A DNA stretch of 22,017 nt from Clostridiales bacterium (GTDB taxonomy: Bacteria > Bacillota_A > Clostridia > Oscillospirales > Oscillospiraceae): assembly GCA_019410105.1 (NCBI GenBank), contig DXTB01000016.1:1-22017 (forward strand), in the 5' to 3' direction. The notes under the pieces are model-generated. The model searched no databases and was not told the DNA's origin. It saw only the letters and a list, made by a program, of their open reading frames with translations. The first letter of the stretch is position 1. The number at the start of each line of letters is the position of its first letter. The position numbers and the translations under genes are program-made. Positions 21,963 to 22,017 of the stretch are shown piece after piece.

Positions 21963-22017
21963 GCCTCTGTAGCTCAGTTGGTAGAGCAGGGGACTGAAAA
22001 TCCCCGTGTCGCTGGTT
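21963..22017 (+). tRNA. tRNA-Phe (anticodon GAA), 3' end outside the window
   Basis: Acceptor strand GCCTCTG, D stem GCTC/GAGC, anticodon stem GGGGA/TCCCC with loop CTGAAAA, then GTGTC and the first T-arm bases. The sequence stops at the T loop, so the acceptor 3' strand is not visible. Confidence 0.93.

Overview
The window looks like a chromosome segment from a GC-rich Firmicute, most likely a gut Clostridia member of the Oscillospiraceae type. This is an inference from strong AGGAGG-type Shine-Dalgarno sites, TTG/GTG starts, consensus sigma-A promoters, CCA-encoding tRNA genes, a YerC/TrpR-like regulator, Hsp33 and Clostridia-style radical SAM and F420-ligase-like proteins. No taxon marker was searched.

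Left edge (1-815): the 3' end of a DGQHR-domain (DndB-like) gene, its hairpin terminator, and about 390 bases with only one doubtful small ORF.

Main locus (827-12453, minus strand): thirteen tightly packed genes that read as one operon. In transcription order they are a LacI-type regulator, a ribokinase-like sugar kinase, a complete peptide/opine-type ABC importer (ATPase, lipoprotein binding protein, two permeases, second ATPase), a glutamine-amidotransferase-like protein without its catalytic Cys, a nitrilase-superfamily amidohydrolase, an iron-containing alcohol dehydrogenase, two tandem MIF-like tautomerases and an ASRT-family small-molecule-binding protein. A bidirectional hairpin ends it. 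The set suggests import and stepwise breakdown of an unidentified nitrogen- and sugar-containing compound; I do not recognise the whole pathway.

Middle (12454-17420): an AT-rich, repeat-bearing divergent region leads to a radical SAM enzyme with a Cys-rich tail (plus strand). Next comes an F420-0:glutamate-ligase-like protein and a LysR regulator (both minus). Diverging from LysR are two previously untracked small genes (48 and 52 codons) that encode related, basic, Trp-rich peptides. Each has its own ribosome-binding site, a candidate promoter and a hairpin. The first peptide gene shares an overlapping promoter with LysR and has a 25-base dyad around its Shine-Dalgarno site. This is the most novel-looking part of the window.

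Right part (17445-22017): housekeeping genes. These are purA and a cytosolic DUF3298 protein (minus), then a yerC-methyltransferase-hslO run (plus), and a tRNA operon (Val-TAC, Asp-GTC, Phe-GAA, the last cut by the window end) behind a perfect-consensus promoter.
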